44,707 bases of DNA from a virus, in the IMG/VR virus record IMGVR_UViG_3300045282_000208, positions 1-44,707 of that record. One strand, written 5' to 3'. The translations under genes were made by a program, and so were the position numbers. Below are positions 13,668 through 21,073 of the stretch, in pieces. The notes beneath the pieces were generated by a model. That model worked only from the letters and a program-made list of their open reading frames with translations, did no database searches and was not told where the DNA came from. Position 1 is the stretch's first letter; every line of letters begins with the position of its first letter.

Positions 13668-13873
13668 TCGCTCGTCCCCTTCGGGCGCAGGGCGCGCCGG
13701 GCGGCACTGACCAGCCCGCCCTTCCGCCCGGCCTCCCGCGCCGCCGCGCTGTCCCATTCATGCGCGGTCCCGCGGCGGTGCGCCGCCAGCCCGCCCCGGC
13801 TCGCCAACACGCGCTGGCGCTCCGGGGTCATCGTCGCAAAGCCCTGCCGCCGTTTCGGGCGTGCCTCCTCCAT
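13664..13873 (-). CDS. KGG-motif small protein (69 aa)
   Basis: ATG 13873 follows GGAGG six bases upstream, just after the ERF stop. The product has 'GFATMTPERQRVLASRGGLAAHRRGTAHEW' features and then 'AAREAGRKGG', the paired RGG/KGG glycine motif of small KGG-type proteins. Phage versions with the pattern 'F..MP.E..R.IASKGG.AAH..GTAHEW' are common and uncharacterised. The high Arg/Lys content suggests nucleic-acid binding. Confidence 0.8.
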   Translation of the reverse strand: MEEARPKRRQGFATMTPERQRVLASRGGLAAHRRGTAHEWDSAAAREAGRKGGLVSAARRALRPKGTSE

Positions 13874-14727
13874 CACAGACCTCCGAGATCGTCACTGGCG
13901 TTGGCATCCGCCTCGCGCGTGTAGACCAGCCCGCCGTCGGCGTCGATGCTGACGCCGTGGTCGCCGGGGTTCTCCATCGCCGACAGCACCTTGCCCAGCT
14001 GCGCGCCGGGCGCGATCTGGCTGGTCGAGGCGTAGCCGAAGAGCGCGAAGATCAGCTGCTTGACCTGCGCCTCGGTGTAGCCGTTGGTCTTCGCCACCTT
14101 GAACAGCAGGCCGCGGTCCTTCGCCGTGATGCCCGCGACGGGGTCTTTGATGACCCGCTGCTCGTCGGGCGTCGGCCCGGTGGCGTTCACCGGCTTGCTG
14201 ACCGGCTTGGCCGTGGGCGGCTCCTTCTTCGGCGCGGGGGCCGGGCGCGCGGGCTTGGGCGACGCGGCGTCCTGCGCCTGCTTGCCGTCGTCGTCCTCGC
14301 TCGCCACCCCGGCCATCGCCAGCAGGCCATACCGGCGCAGGTAGGTCACCAGCGACCCGACCTTCTGCGGGGCGACCTCGCCCGAGGGGAGCTTCAGCGT
14401 CGTGGCGATCCACTGCCCGGACTGGTGCAGCAGCCGCGTCTCCACGGCCACCACCAGCCCGCTGCTGCCCGGCGGGCGCTGCATCGAGACGCCCTGCAGG
14501 ATGGCGATGCCCTGCCCCGCCAGCGCGGGCTGGATGGCCGCCAGCACCGCCGCGAGGTCGGCGTAGCGGTAGGAGTACTTCTCGGCGTCGGCCGTCTGGG
14601 TCGTCTTCAGCGGCTCGTATTTCAACTGCGCCTGCGCGAGCGCGGCGGCCAGCTTCTCGATGCTGGCACTGTGGGTGAACACCTCGCCGACGGGCGGCGG
14701 GGCGGGAGTCTGCTCGGTCGGGTCCAT
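13873..14727 (-). CDS. erf: ERF-family single-strand annealing protein
   Basis: Anneals complementary single strands during phage recombination and genome circularisation. The ERF domain covers roughly residues 20-150, with 'YSYRYADLAAVLAAIQPALAG' and 'VGSLVTYLRRYGLLAMAGV' followed by the acidic 'SEDDDG' hallmark. An Ala/Pro/Lys linker follows, then a C-terminal helical domain. ATG 14727 is chosen because CACTGGAGG lies fifteen bases upstream and the codon shares a base with the upstream stop; GTG 14730 is the alternative. It probably works with the RecB-like nuclease downstream. Confidence 0.92.
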   Translation of the reverse strand: MDPTEQTPAPPPVGEVFTHSASIEKLAAALAQAQLKYEPLKTTQTADAEKYSYRYADLAAVLAAIQPALAGQGIAILQGVSMQRPPGSSGLVVAVETRLLHQSGQWIATTLKLPSGEVAPQKVGSLVTYLRRYGLLAMAGVASEDDDGKQAQDAASPKPARPAPAPKKEPPTAKPVSKPVNATGPTPDEQRVIKDPVAGITAKDRGLLFKVAKTNGYTEAQVKQLIFALFGYASTSQIAPGAQLGKVLSAMENPGDHGVSIDADGGLVYTREADANASDDLGGL

Positions 14728-14969
14728 CACTTGCCTCCAGTGGGCTTCTGCGGGGTCACGATCTTCACATGCGGCGAGAGGATGTCCACGAAGATCAGGT
14801 GGTCCCCATGCGCGACGACGACGCCGCTGGTCGTGCGGCTGCGCGGGCGCTCGTTCGGGTAGGCGGCGAGCCGGGCGGCGACCGCCCGGAAGCAGCCCTC
14901 CAGCGCCCGCGCCATGGGCACGGTCAGGTGGAGGTTGTCAGCCTCCTCGATGCGGACGTGGATCTTCAC
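14727..14969 (-). CDS. Small hypothetical protein (80 aa)
   Basis: GTG 14969 overlaps the upstream zinc-protein stop and has CACTGGAG exactly sixteen bases upstream. The product has a mixed alpha/beta pattern (VKIHVRIEEADNLHLTVPMA, GDHLIFVDILSPHVKIV). The family is not recognised. It is the gene immediately before erf. Confidence 0.75.
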   Translation of the reverse strand: MKIHVRIEEADNLHLTVPMARALEGCFRAVAARLAAYPNERPRSRTTSGVVVAHGDHLIFVDILSPHVKIVTPQKPTGGK

Positions 14970-15124
14970 TTGGTTCGCTCCAGTGTCTGCGCGTCCTGCG
15001 CGGTCAACTGCTCGACGGTGACGGTGCGCCCGCACCACATCGCCATGCACTGCCAGCGGGCGTAGTAGGCGTCGTACCGCATAAAGCGCCCGCACGCCGG
15101 GCACTTGATCCAGCCCGGGTTCAC
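14966..15124 (-). CDS. Zinc-finger microprotein (52 aa)
   Basis: A GTG at 15124 overlaps the upstream stop as GTGA, and the TGA at 14966-14968 overlaps the next start. The product begins VNPGWIKCPACGRFMRYDAY and carries Cys8, Cys11, Cys26 and Cys31 (CPAC ... CMAMWC), a four-cysteine zinc site, then a helical tail. Precise four-base overlaps on both sides strongly support translation. A DNA- or RNA-binding or regulatory adaptor role is possible. Confidence 0.75.
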   Translation of the reverse strand: MNPGWIKCPACGRFMRYDAYYARWQCMAMWCGRTVTVEQLTAQDAQTLERTK

Positions 15125-15429
15125 AGTGTCCCCGGCCGGACCAGCGTGATCGGGTGCTCGCTGACCGGCAGCACCGCCGGGACCAGCAGCAGCCCCTGCT
15201 GCACGGCCGACTCCAGCGCCAGCCGCACGATGTCCTCGCTCACGCCCAGCCCCGCGACCACGTCCTCGGTGATGCGGTCGGCCCGGACGTAGGTCTGCCC
15301 GTCGAGCGCCCGGTTGTCCACGTCCACCATGCCCTCGGTCAGCCGCAACTGCACGGCGTTGATCAAGGCGGTGACCACGCGCTGGCGCTCCAGCGTCAGG
15401 TTCGTGCCCGGGTTCTCCTGCTTTGTCAT
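15121..15429 (-). CDS. Hypothetical early protein (102 aa)
   Basis: ATG 15429 follows GGAGAG and overlaps the HTH gene stop as ATGA. The product is helical with 'ITEDVVAGLGVSEDIVRLALESAVQQGLLL', which could be a winged-helix DNA-binding segment. It is the second gene of the leftward early operon, so a regulatory role is possible but unproven. Confidence 0.75.
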   Translation of the reverse strand: MTKQENPGTNLTLERQRVVTALINAVQLRLTEGMVDVDNRALDGQTYVRADRITEDVVAGLGVSEDIVRLALESAVQQGLLLVPAVLPVSEHPITLVRPGTL

Positions 15430-15695
15430 CGCTTCTCTCCTCGAAAGCCGTAGAGCAGTTCGAACGCCAGCGTCTGCAACTCCGGCCAGATGATCGACGC
15501 GGGCACCCGGACCACCCGGGCCACCCGCAGCTTCGTGGGCAACGACATCGTCGCCTCGCGGTAGAGCGTCGCCCGGCTGATCCCCGCCCGCCGGGCGATG
15601 ACCGCCCCGGGCTGCGGGACCAACTTCAGCAGCAGCGTCAGCCGGTGCCCCCGCGGGGCCGCTGACAGCGCCGCGATCAGGTCGTCTCTCGTCAT
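15426..15695 (-). CDS. Small helix-turn-helix regulator (89 aa)
   Basis: First gene left of the divergent control region, starting at ATG 15695. Residues 30-47 (GAVIARRAGISRATLYRE) are a clear helix-turn-helix with the ISRATLYR recognition-helix phrase, followed by a helical dimerisation-like segment. It is the best candidate for the protein that binds the AAACCTAGCGTT elements in the rightward promoters. The ribosome site is weak, which would fit low-level regulator synthesis. It could be a repressor, a Cro-like protein or an activator. Confidence 0.75.
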   Translation of the reverse strand: MTRDDLIAALSAAPRGHRLTLLLKLVPQPGAVIARRAGISRATLYREATMSLPTKLRVARVVRVPASIIWPELQTLAFELLYGFRGEKR

Positions 15696-15785
15696 GGGCG
15701 GTAGGATCGCACGCCGCGAGCGCCGCGCACCAAGTATCTCGCAGGCCAGCCAAAATACGCGAAAAGCCTAATGTTTACTGGGGGG

Positions 15786-15816
15786 TTGACAGCTACGCTA
15801 GGTTTCGACGTATACT
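15786..15816 (+). promoter_or_regulatory. Rightward promoter P1
   Basis: TTGACA (15786-15791) and TATACT (15811-15816) are near-consensus sigma70 boxes with a long 19-base spacer. The element ACGCTAGGTTT lies at 15795-15805 between them, reversed relative to the other two promoters. A G-run precedes the -35. It drives the DUF932 operon. Confidence 0.8.
15795..15805. promoter_or_regulatory. Operator-like element in P1
   Basis: ACGCTAGGTTT matches the reverse complement of the AAACCTAGCGT element in P2 at all 11 positions. The CTAG centre makes it a partial palindrome. Placement between -35 and -10 suggests repression. Confidence 0.65.
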
Positions 15817-15880
15817 CCATCTCACGTCGGCGCTGCGGCGCGGCGGTCCTGCCAGTCGGCGGGGCACTGGAGACGAGACA

Positions 15881-16879
15881 ATGAGTGCAAACATCGCGAC
15901 CATCAACGGACAGAACGCCATCGCCTACATCGGCAGCACCCCGTGGCACGGCCTCGGCACGCGCCTGCGCGGCGACGTGCGCTACTCGGTCGAGCAAGTG
16001 CTCGCCGCCGCCCACCTCGACTGGACCGTGGCGGTCGAGCCAATCTTCAACGCCGACGGCACGCGCCTGCACAAGGGGCAGGTCGTGCGCCGCACCTCCG
16101 ACAGCCGCGAACTGGCGATCGTCGGCCCGGCCTACACCGCGGTCCAGAACCGCGAGGCGGCGTCGATCTTCGACATCGCGATCAGCGAGTACGGCGCGTC
16201 CATCGAGGTCGCAGGCGCGCTGGGCGACGGCGAGGTCTGCTGGGCGCTGGCGCGGCTGGCGGGCGGCGACGTGGACGTGACCGGGCAGGGCGACAGCGTC
16301 AACGGCTACGCGCTCCTGAAGTGGGGCCACGACGGCTCGACGGGCGTGAACGGCTCCGCGACGGCCATCCGCGTGGTCTGCCAGAACACGCTGGCGCTCG
16401 CGGCGTCGAGCGACAAGGCGACCTTCGCGAAGATCCGCCACACGGCGAGCGCGCAGGACCGCATCAAGCAGGCGCGCTCGCTCTTCACGGGCCTGACCAA
16501 GACGCTGGTCGCCACGGGCGACACCTTCGCGCAGCTGGCGTCCAAGCGCCTCACGTCGGCGCAGATCATCGCCTACGTCGAGGCGGTGTTCCCGGGCGAG
16601 GCGGGCGTCGTGAGCGACACGCTGAAGGCGCGCCGGGCGACGGTGTCGCAGCTGGTCTTCAACGGCGTCGGCGTGCAGCAGGCCACGGCGCTGACGGGCG
16701 GCGACCCGAACGCATGGTCGGTCTACAACGCGGTCACCGAGTACTTCGACCACGTCCGTCCGGCCGAGGCCCAGTCGGTCAACGGCCGCGACAACGCGAA
16801 CGTCTCGGCCCTCTTCGGCGGCAACGCCGACATCAAGGCGCGGGCGCTGGTGCAGGCGCGCCAGCTGGTCGCCGCCTAG
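15881..16879 (+). CDS. DUF932 family protein (332 aa)
   Basis: The first rightward gene. ATG 15881 lies sixteen bases after CACTGGAGA. The N-terminal 'TPWHGLGTRL' and the following pattern ('PIFNADGTRLHKGQVVRRTS', 'IVGPAYTAVQNREA', 'WGHDGSTGVNGSATAIRVVCQNTL') are diagnostic of the phage/plasmid DUF932 (TIGR03299) family. The biochemical function is unknown. Members are abundant early proteins in phages and plasmids. Strong promoter and ribosome signals suggest high expression. Confidence 0.92.
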   Translation: MSANIATINGQNAIAYIGSTPWHGLGTRLRGDVRYSVEQVLAAAHLDWTVAVEPIFNADGTRLHKGQVVRRTSDSRELAIVGPAYTAVQNREAASIFDIAISEYGASIEVAGALGDGEVCWALARLAGGDVDVTGQGDSVNGYALLKWGHDGSTGVNGSATAIRVVCQNTLALAASSDKATFAKIRHTASAQDRIKQARSLFTGLTKTLVATGDTFAQLASKRLTSAQIIAYVEAVFPGEAGVVSDTLKARRATVSQLVFNGVGVQQATALTGGDPNAWSVYNAVTEYFDHVRPAEAQSVNGRDNANVSALFGGNADIKARALVQARQLVAA

Positions 16880-16888
16880 TCACCCACC

Positions 16889-16923
16889 GCCGGGGGCTGC
16901 GGCCCCCGGCCCTTCACTGGAGA
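16889..16923 (+). promoter_or_regulatory. Hairpin plus CACTGGAGA start-site cassette
   Basis: A perfect 9-bp GC stem with TGCG loop (16889-16910) is followed four bases later by CACTGGAGA (16915-16923), fifteen bases before the GTG start at 16930. Confidence 0.75.
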
Positions 16924-16929
16924 ACGACC

Positions 16930-17412
16930 GTGAACAGCTACCCCCGCATCCCGACCCTCGACGCGCAGCGCGCCGGGGAACCCGCCGAGGCGTTCGGCCT
17001 CCGCGCCTTCAGCTACCTCGTCGCCGAGCGCGTGCCGGTCGGCCTGCTCACCCGCGAGCAGCAGGCCGCCGCCCTGCACTTCAGCCTGCTGCTGGTGACC
17101 GCCCCCGACGTGGCCGCGAGCGTGCTCGCGCGCTGGGCCGACGTGCGCCACCAGCTGGCCGTGGCCCTCGCGCAGCCGGTCGTCGCCGAGACGGCCTCTG
17201 TGGCGGCCCCCACGGCCCCCCAGAGCGCGCCAAAGGCCGGGGGTGCCCGTGTGGCCCGCCCGGTGCCCCCGACGCGCCCGACGCCCCCCAGCGCCGCCGT
17301 CAGCCCCCTCAGCGGGAACCCGCTGCCGGAGCCGCTCGCCATCACCGCCCGGCTCGCCGCGGCGCGCCGCCGGTCCCTCGCCACCCCGCTGCCGGAAGGA
17401 GACGCACTGTGA
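16930..17412 (+). CDS. Hypothetical protein with Pro/Ala-rich tail (160 aa)
   Basis: A GTG at 16930 follows the hairpin-CACTGGAGA cassette. Residues 1-80 form a helical domain ('FGLRAFSYLVAERVPVGLLT', 'FSLLLVTAPDVAASVLARWA'). The rest is Ala/Pro/Arg-rich low complexity. The stop overlaps the next GTG as GTGA, so the two genes are translationally coupled. The function is unknown. Confidence 0.8.
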   Translation: MNSYPRIPTLDAQRAGEPAEAFGLRAFSYLVAERVPVGLLTREQQAAALHFSLLLVTAPDVAASVLARWADVRHQLAVALAQPVVAETASVAAPTAPQSAPKAGGARVARPVPPTRPTPPSAAVSPLSGNPLPEPLAITARLAAARRRSLATPLPEGDAL

Positions 17413-18344
17413 GCACCCCCTTACGCGACCTACTCCACCCGAGCGAACTCCTCGCCAACGCGCTCGCCGACTGCTTCGCCAAGCAGCGCCGCGTCCTGAT
17501 CGTCGGCACCCGCGCGGGGAACCTCCCGCAGTGGGTGGCCGAGCACCCGCAGGTCGTCCAGTGGTCCTCGGAGGGACCGGAATCACAGAGGGCAAAGGCG
17601 TTCCCCGAGGGGGTCGCCGTCGTGCTGTTCTTCAAGTGGATCGGCCACCGCAACCACAAGCGCATCGTGGACCTCGCCCGGGAGACGGGCGTCTTTGCCC
17701 ACCCGCAGCTGCTGGGCACGGGCGAGGTCCGACGGCTCCTGCAACCGCTCCAGCCGGTGGAGACACCGACGCCGGAGGCGGTCCCTCCGGCGCGGCCGAC
17801 GTGGGAGGGGTCGCTCTTCGGGTTCGTGGAGGCGAACTACCAGTACGCCACCGAGCGCGGGCACCAGAAGACCGAGGGCGAGCGCCTGCTGCGCCTCGCC
17901 TACCAGCACGGCCTGACGACCACGCTGGCCTCGGTCACCAACACCGTCGGCACTGTCCACCGCGGCATCGAGCGGACGCGCGAGGAGGAGCGCCTGCAAC
18001 GCACGCCGACCCCGCCGGACGTGGCCGAGCTTCTCGCGAAGCCGCTCGACGCGGCCAAGGTGGCGCACCTGACGCTGGCCGGGCAGACACCCCTGCCGAC
18101 GGTGCCGACGGTGCCGACGGTCGCGCAGAAGCCCTCGGTGGCCGCACTGGTGGCCGCGGGGGCGACGACCGAGGCCGCGGTCGATACCTCGCTCTCGGAA
18201 CTGCTGCGGATGCTGGACGACGCCGTGGCGGTCCTCGGGCTGGCCCGGGAGCAGCTGGTCGGCCTGAGCGCCCAGAACAAGGCGCTGCGGGGCAGCCGGG
18301 AGGCGCTGCGCGACAAGATGTTGGCCCTTTTCGAAGGGATTTAG
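17409..18344 (+). CDS. Hypothetical early protein (311 aa)
   Basis: A GTG at 17409 has AAGGAGA six bases upstream. The N-terminal ~100 residues look like a Rossmann-like or receiver fold: 'RRVLIVGTRAGNLPQWV', 'VVLFFKWIGHRNHKRIVDLA', 'GTGEVRRLLQPL'. The order recalls DUF2325-like domains, though the match is weak. A helical central region and a C-terminal coiled coil (DDAVAVLGLAREQLVGLSAQ) follow. It ends just before promoter P2. Confidence 0.75.
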   Translation: MSTPLRDLLHPSELLANALADCFAKQRRVLIVGTRAGNLPQWVAEHPQVVQWSSEGPESQRAKAFPEGVAVVLFFKWIGHRNHKRIVDLARETGVFAHPQLLGTGEVRRLLQPLQPVETPTPEAVPPARPTWEGSLFGFVEANYQYATERGHQKTEGERLLRLAYQHGLTTTLASVTNTVGTVHRGIERTREEERLQRTPTPPDVAELLAKPLDAAKVAHLTLAGQTPLPTVPTVPTVAQKPSVAALVAAGATTEAAVDTSLSELLRMLDDAVAVLGLAREQLVGLSAQNKALRGSREALRDKMLALFEGI

Positions 18345-18353
18345 TGGGGGGGG

Positions 18354-18382
18354 TTGACAGAAACCTAGCGTTCGGCGATACT
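18354..18382 (+). promoter_or_regulatory. Rightward promoter P2
   Basis: TTGACA (18354-18359) and GATACT (18377-18382) with a 17-base spacer that contains AAACCTAGCGTT. The predicted transcript start (about 18389) coincides with the base of a hairpin. Confidence 0.82.
18361..18372. promoter_or_regulatory. Operator-like element in P2
   Basis: AAACCTAGCGTT, the fullest copy of the shared element, centred between -35 and -10. Confidence 0.65.
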
Positions 18383-18389
18383 GATGTCT

Positions 18390-18424
18390 CGGGGCGGCGC
18401 TGGGCCGCCCCGGGACACTGGAGA
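18390..18424 (+). promoter_or_regulatory. 5'-terminal hairpin plus CACTGGAGA cassette
   Basis: A perfect 9-bp stem (CGGGGCGGC with GCCGCCCCG, 18390-18412) begins at the predicted transcript start. CACTGGAGA follows at 18416-18424, sixteen bases before ATG 18432. Confidence 0.75.
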
Positions 18425-18431
18425 CAGACCG

Positions 18432-18887
18432 ATGGCAAAGACCAAGCTCACCGTGACCACCGACGCGGGCACCTTCACCCGCACGACCACCCGGACCTAC
18501 TCGCACATCGTCGTCGTCAAGGGCGAGCGCCACGAACTACTGCAGGCCGAGCGCCTCGCGGGCATCGCGCAGTGCCTGAAGTACGCCGCCGAGTACGAGA
18601 AAACCGTCGCCACCGGAGTCAGCCGCGACGACCGCACCGACTGGCACCGCGAGCAGACGGCGAAGAACATCGCCGACGGCAGCTACGCGAAGTGGATCGC
18701 GTCGTATCGCGCCGAGGCCGCCGAACTGGCCGCCCGCGCCCCGATCACCGCTGACGCGGGCGACACGTTCGGCATCCTCGGCTGGTGCGGGCGGCTCGAC
18801 CTCGCGGGCAAGCTCGCGGCGACCGATCAGGCCAGCCGCTACCGCGAGGTTCGCATCTACGCGCTGGACGGCACGCGCGTCCGCTGA
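18432..18887 (+). CDS. Hypothetical early protein (151 aa)
   Basis: ATG 18432 is sixteen bases after CACTGGAGA; a longer frame from 18384 is rejected because it would start inside the hairpin. The N-terminus is a Thr-rich beta segment (KLTVTTDAGTFTRTTTRTYS). The middle has a charged helix and the end 'FGILGWCGRLDLAGKLAA'. The family is not recognised. It is the first gene under P2. Confidence 0.8.
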   Translation: MAKTKLTVTTDAGTFTRTTTRTYSHIVVVKGERHELLQAERLAGIAQCLKYAAEYEKTVATGVSRDDRTDWHREQTAKNIADGSYAKWIASYRAEAAELAARAPITADAGDTFGILGWCGRLDLAGKLAATDQASRYREVRIYALDGTRVR

Positions 18888-18896
18888 GAGACACCC

Positions 18897-18928
18897 GGCG
18901 GGGCTTCGGCCCCGCCCTTCACTGGAGA
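18897..18928 (+). promoter_or_regulatory. UUCG hairpin plus CACTGGAGA cassette
   Basis: GGCGGGGC-TTCG-GCCCCGCC (18897-18916) is an 8-bp stem with a very stable UUCG tetraloop. CACTGGAGA is at 18920-18928, sixteen bases before ATG 18936. Confidence 0.8.
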
Positions 18929-18935
18929 CACGACG

Positions 18936-19382
18936 ATGATCACGACCACGATTGAAAACGCCGACCTGCTGACCCCCGATGAGTTCCGCGCCCTGCGCGC
19001 CATCGCCAACAACCGCACCGCCAGCCTTGACGAGCAGGAGGGCTTCCTCCGGGTGGCCTTCCGCGGCTGGTTCGTCTACCGCGGCGGGCACCACGTCGCG
19101 CTGCACAAGCCCACGGGCGCGGCCGGAGCCGGTGGCCCGCGCGTGCTGTTCCTCGCGGAGGCCAGCGCGCTGGACGAGTTCGACCTTTCGGTGACGGGCC
19201 TCGGCGAGTCGGTCGTCCGCATCGAGCCGTTGACCGCCGCCGCCCGCGGCTGGCTGAACGAGTACGCCGCCAGCGCGCCGTGGCAGTGGCTCGGCCCGGC
19301 GCTCTGCGTTGAGCACCGCTACGTCGCCCCACTGCTCGGCGGCGCGCACGAAGCCGGGCTTCGCATCACCGCGCAGCAGTAA
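18936..19382 (+). CDS. Hypothetical early protein (148 aa)
   Basis: ATG 18936 follows the cassette. A helix 'TPDEFRALRAIANNRTASLD' leads into a beta-rich region ('RGWFVYRGGHHVALHKP', 'RVLFLAEASALDEFDLSVTG') and an aromatic C-terminal part. It looks globular with no membrane or metal motif. The function is unknown. Confidence 0.78.
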   Translation: MITTTIENADLLTPDEFRALRAIANNRTASLDEQEGFLRVAFRGWFVYRGGHHVALHKPTGAAGAGGPRVLFLAEASALDEFDLSVTGLGESVVRIEPLTAAARGWLNEYAASAPWQWLGPALCVEHRYVAPLLGGAHEAGLRITAQQ

Positions 19383-19407
19383 CCCTCAGACCACTGGAGA
19401 CACGACC

Positions 19408-19527
19408 ATGGACCGACAGACCGCCGCCCGCCACATCGCCAAGGTGTTTGCCTTCCTCGCCTGCGGGCAGCCCGAGCAGGCCCGCGTCCACGCCCAGCAG
19501 CTGGTCCGCTGGCTGCAGAGCATCTAA
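19408..19527 (+). CDS. Small helical protein (39 aa)
   Basis: ATG 19408 is sixteen bases after CACTGGAGA (19392-19400). The product (MDRQTAARHIAKVFAFLACG...QLVRWLQSI) is a single or double amphipathic helix. The conserved ribosome motif is the main argument that it is translated. Confidence 0.7.
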   Translation: MDRQTAARHIAKVFAFLACGQPEQARVHAQQLVRWLQSI

Positions 19528-19553
19528 CCCCGACCGACACTGGAGACACGCCC

Positions 19554-19904
19554 GTGACCAAAACCAACGAAGTCGCCGCCCTCGACCGGTTCATCGCCGA
19601 GCTAGGCCCGCACTCCTACCTCGGCCCGTGGCTCGCCGACCAGCGCGACGCCATCGTGGCCGACATCGCCAAGGACTGGCCCGTCACGCCGCTGCTGCCG
19701 AGCGCGGCCTACCGCAAGGCCAACCAGATCATCGCCGACGCGCACGTCTCGGCGACGGTCATCACCGACCTCGCCCGGGACAAGGCCGAGACGCTGCGCC
19801 GCGAGACGCAGAAGGCGTGCGACGAGCAGCGCGGCTACGTCGCGACCCTCATCGAGCGCGCGGCCAGCGACGCCGTGCGCGTCCTCAGCGGGAGGGGCCG
19901 ATGA
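19554..19904 (+). CDS. Hypothetical early protein (116 aa)
   Basis: GTG 19554 is sixteen bases after CACTGGAGA (19538-19546). The product is a mostly helical, charged protein ('RDAIVADIAKDWPVTPLLPS', 'DKAETLRRETQKACDEQRG'). No domain was recognised. The stop overlaps the next ATG as ATGA. Confidence 0.78.
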   Translation: MTKTNEVAALDRFIAELGPHSYLGPWLADQRDAIVADIAKDWPVTPLLPSAAYRKANQIIADAHVSATVITDLARDKAETLRRETQKACDEQRGYVATLIERAASDAVRVLSGRGR

Positions 19905-20188
19905 GCGCCGACAAGCGCCAGCGCGGCAACGCCCACTGGACCCGCCGTCGGCTGGCGGCGGGCCTCCCGGCGGGCAACCTGCGGACGGGCACGCCGCCGC
20001 CCCGTGCCCCCCGCTACGAGGTCCGGGTGACGCGCGACGGCGTCATCCGCGCGACCATCCTCGACGCCGAGGGCGCTCGCCAGACGGTCCACGACGCCGT
20101 CCACCTCGGCCTCCCGGTCAGTTGCCGCCTGCTCGCCTACGACGAGCCGGGCTTCCCCGGGATTCGCGAGCAAAAGGTGGGGGCTTGA
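19901..20188 (+). CDS. Hypothetical early protein (95 aa)
   Basis: ATG 19901 follows GGAGGGG and overlaps the previous stop. A basic N-terminus (KRQRGNAHWTRRRLAAG) precedes a small alpha/beta domain ('YEVRVTRDGVIRATILDAEG'). The stop codon overlaps the -35 of promoter P3. Nucleic-acid binding is possible; the family is unknown. Confidence 0.75.
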   Translation: MSADKRQRGNAHWTRRRLAAGLPAGNLRTGTPPPRAPRYEVRVTRDGVIRATILDAEGARQTVHDAVHLGLPVSCRLLAYDEPGFPGIREQKVGA

Positions 20189-20214
20189 CAGAAACCTACC
20201 GCTGGGAGTAATCT
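20185..20214 (+). promoter_or_regulatory. Rightward promoter P3
   Basis: TTGACA (20185-20190) and TAATCT (20209-20214) with an 18-base spacer carrying AAACCTACCGC, a two-mismatch variant of the shared element. It is weaker by -10 match than P1 and P2. Confidence 0.72.
20192..20202. promoter_or_regulatory. Operator-like element in P3 (variant)
   Basis: AAACCTACCGC matches the shared element except at two positions, which would make it a weaker site. Confidence 0.5.
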
Positions 20215-20219
20215 TGTCT

Positions 20220-20256
20220 GGTGGTTCGGCGTTGGGCCGGGCCACCTCACTGGAGA
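20220..20256 (+). promoter_or_regulatory. 5'-terminal hairpin plus CACTGGAGA cassette
   Basis: An 11-bp stem with two G-U pairs (20220-20246) begins at the predicted P3 transcript start. CACTGGAGA is at 20248-20256, sixteen bases before ATG 20264. Confidence 0.72.
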
Positions 20257-20263
20257 CACGACA

Positions 20264-21016
20264 ATGACCATCACCGCCAAGTTCGCCGGAACCTGCACCG
20301 CCTGCCGCGCCGCCATCGCCCCCGGCCAGAGCATCCTCTGGGCGCGCGGCGCTGGCTCGCGCCACGCCAACCTCTCGGACTGCCAAGCCGCGCAGGCGCT
20401 CGCCGCCGTGCAGGTCGCCGCGCAGGCCGTCGCCCCGGCCCCCCAGCCGGTCGTCAGCCTGAGCGCGCTGGTGGCCTTCCTGAAGGCGGCGCGCGAGCGC
20501 GGCCTGAAGTTCCCGAAGACGCGCTTCGCCGCCCCCGGCAACGGCGAGCTTCTGCTCTCGCTCGCGGGCGACACATCGAAGAACCCCGGCGCGGTCTACG
20601 TGAAGCTCAACGGCGAGTACGCGGGCAAGGTGACGGCGCAGGGCGCGGCCTACGGCCTCGACGCGCTGCTGCCGACGCTGCGGGCCATCGAGGCCGACCC
20701 GGCCGCGGCGGGGGCGTCCTACGGCGCGCTGACGGGCCGCTGCAGCTTCTGCGACAAGGCGCTGACCGACGAGGGCAGCGTCGAGGTGGGCTACGGCCCG
20801 GTGTGCGCCCGCCGCTACGGCCTGCCGCACGCGCCCAAGGGCAGCGCCACGGTCGTGCCGGTCGTCCACGCGACGCCGGACCCGGCCAAGGTCGCTGCGT
20901 GGGTGACGGTGGCCGAGGCCGCCTACGACGCGCAGGACGGCTTCAGGGGCGACTGCGACGGCACCGAGGACTGGAACGCGCTGGCGGCCCGCGAGGCCAG
21001 CTACGAGCCTCTGTAG
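20264..21016 (+). CDS. Two-zinc-site protein with DUF6011-like domain (250 aa)
   Basis: ATG 20264 follows the P3 cassette. The N-terminal CTAC ... SDC (residues 11-40) looks like a metal site. About residues 155-185 read 'GRCSFCDKALTDEGSVEVGYGPVCARRYG', the pattern of the DUF6011 zinc domain (CxxC ... GYGPxC). The region between has a KFPKTRFAAPGNGE beta domain. Such proteins are common in phages of GC-rich hosts; binding of nucleic acid is likely but untested. Confidence 0.8.
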   Translation: MTITAKFAGTCTACRAAIAPGQSILWARGAGSRHANLSDCQAAQALAAVQVAAQAVAPAPQPVVSLSALVAFLKAARERGLKFPKTRFAAPGNGELLLSLAGDTSKNPGAVYVKLNGEYAGKVTAQGAAYGLDALLPTLRAIEADPAAAGASYGALTGRCSFCDKALTDEGSVEVGYGPVCARRYGLPHAPKGSATVVPVVHATPDPAKVAAWVTVAEAAYDAQDGFRGDCDGTEDWNALAAREASYEPL

Positions 21017-21030
21017 GAGGCGTTCGACTG

Positions 21031-21066
21031 GGGCGCGGGCATGGGGTCCGCGCCCTTCACTGGAGA
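21031..21066 (+). promoter_or_regulatory. Hairpin plus CACTGGAGA cassette
   Basis: GGGCGCGG pairs with CCGCGCCC (21031-21055, 9-base loop). CACTGGAGA is at 21058-21066, sixteen bases before ATG 21074. Confidence 0.7.
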
Positions 21067-21073
21067 GACGACC

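Noticed and set aside
15692-16753. Leftward open frame of 353 codons opposite the DUF932 gene
   Set aside because: The DUF932 family signature is clear on the rightward strand. The leftward frame also crosses promoter P1.
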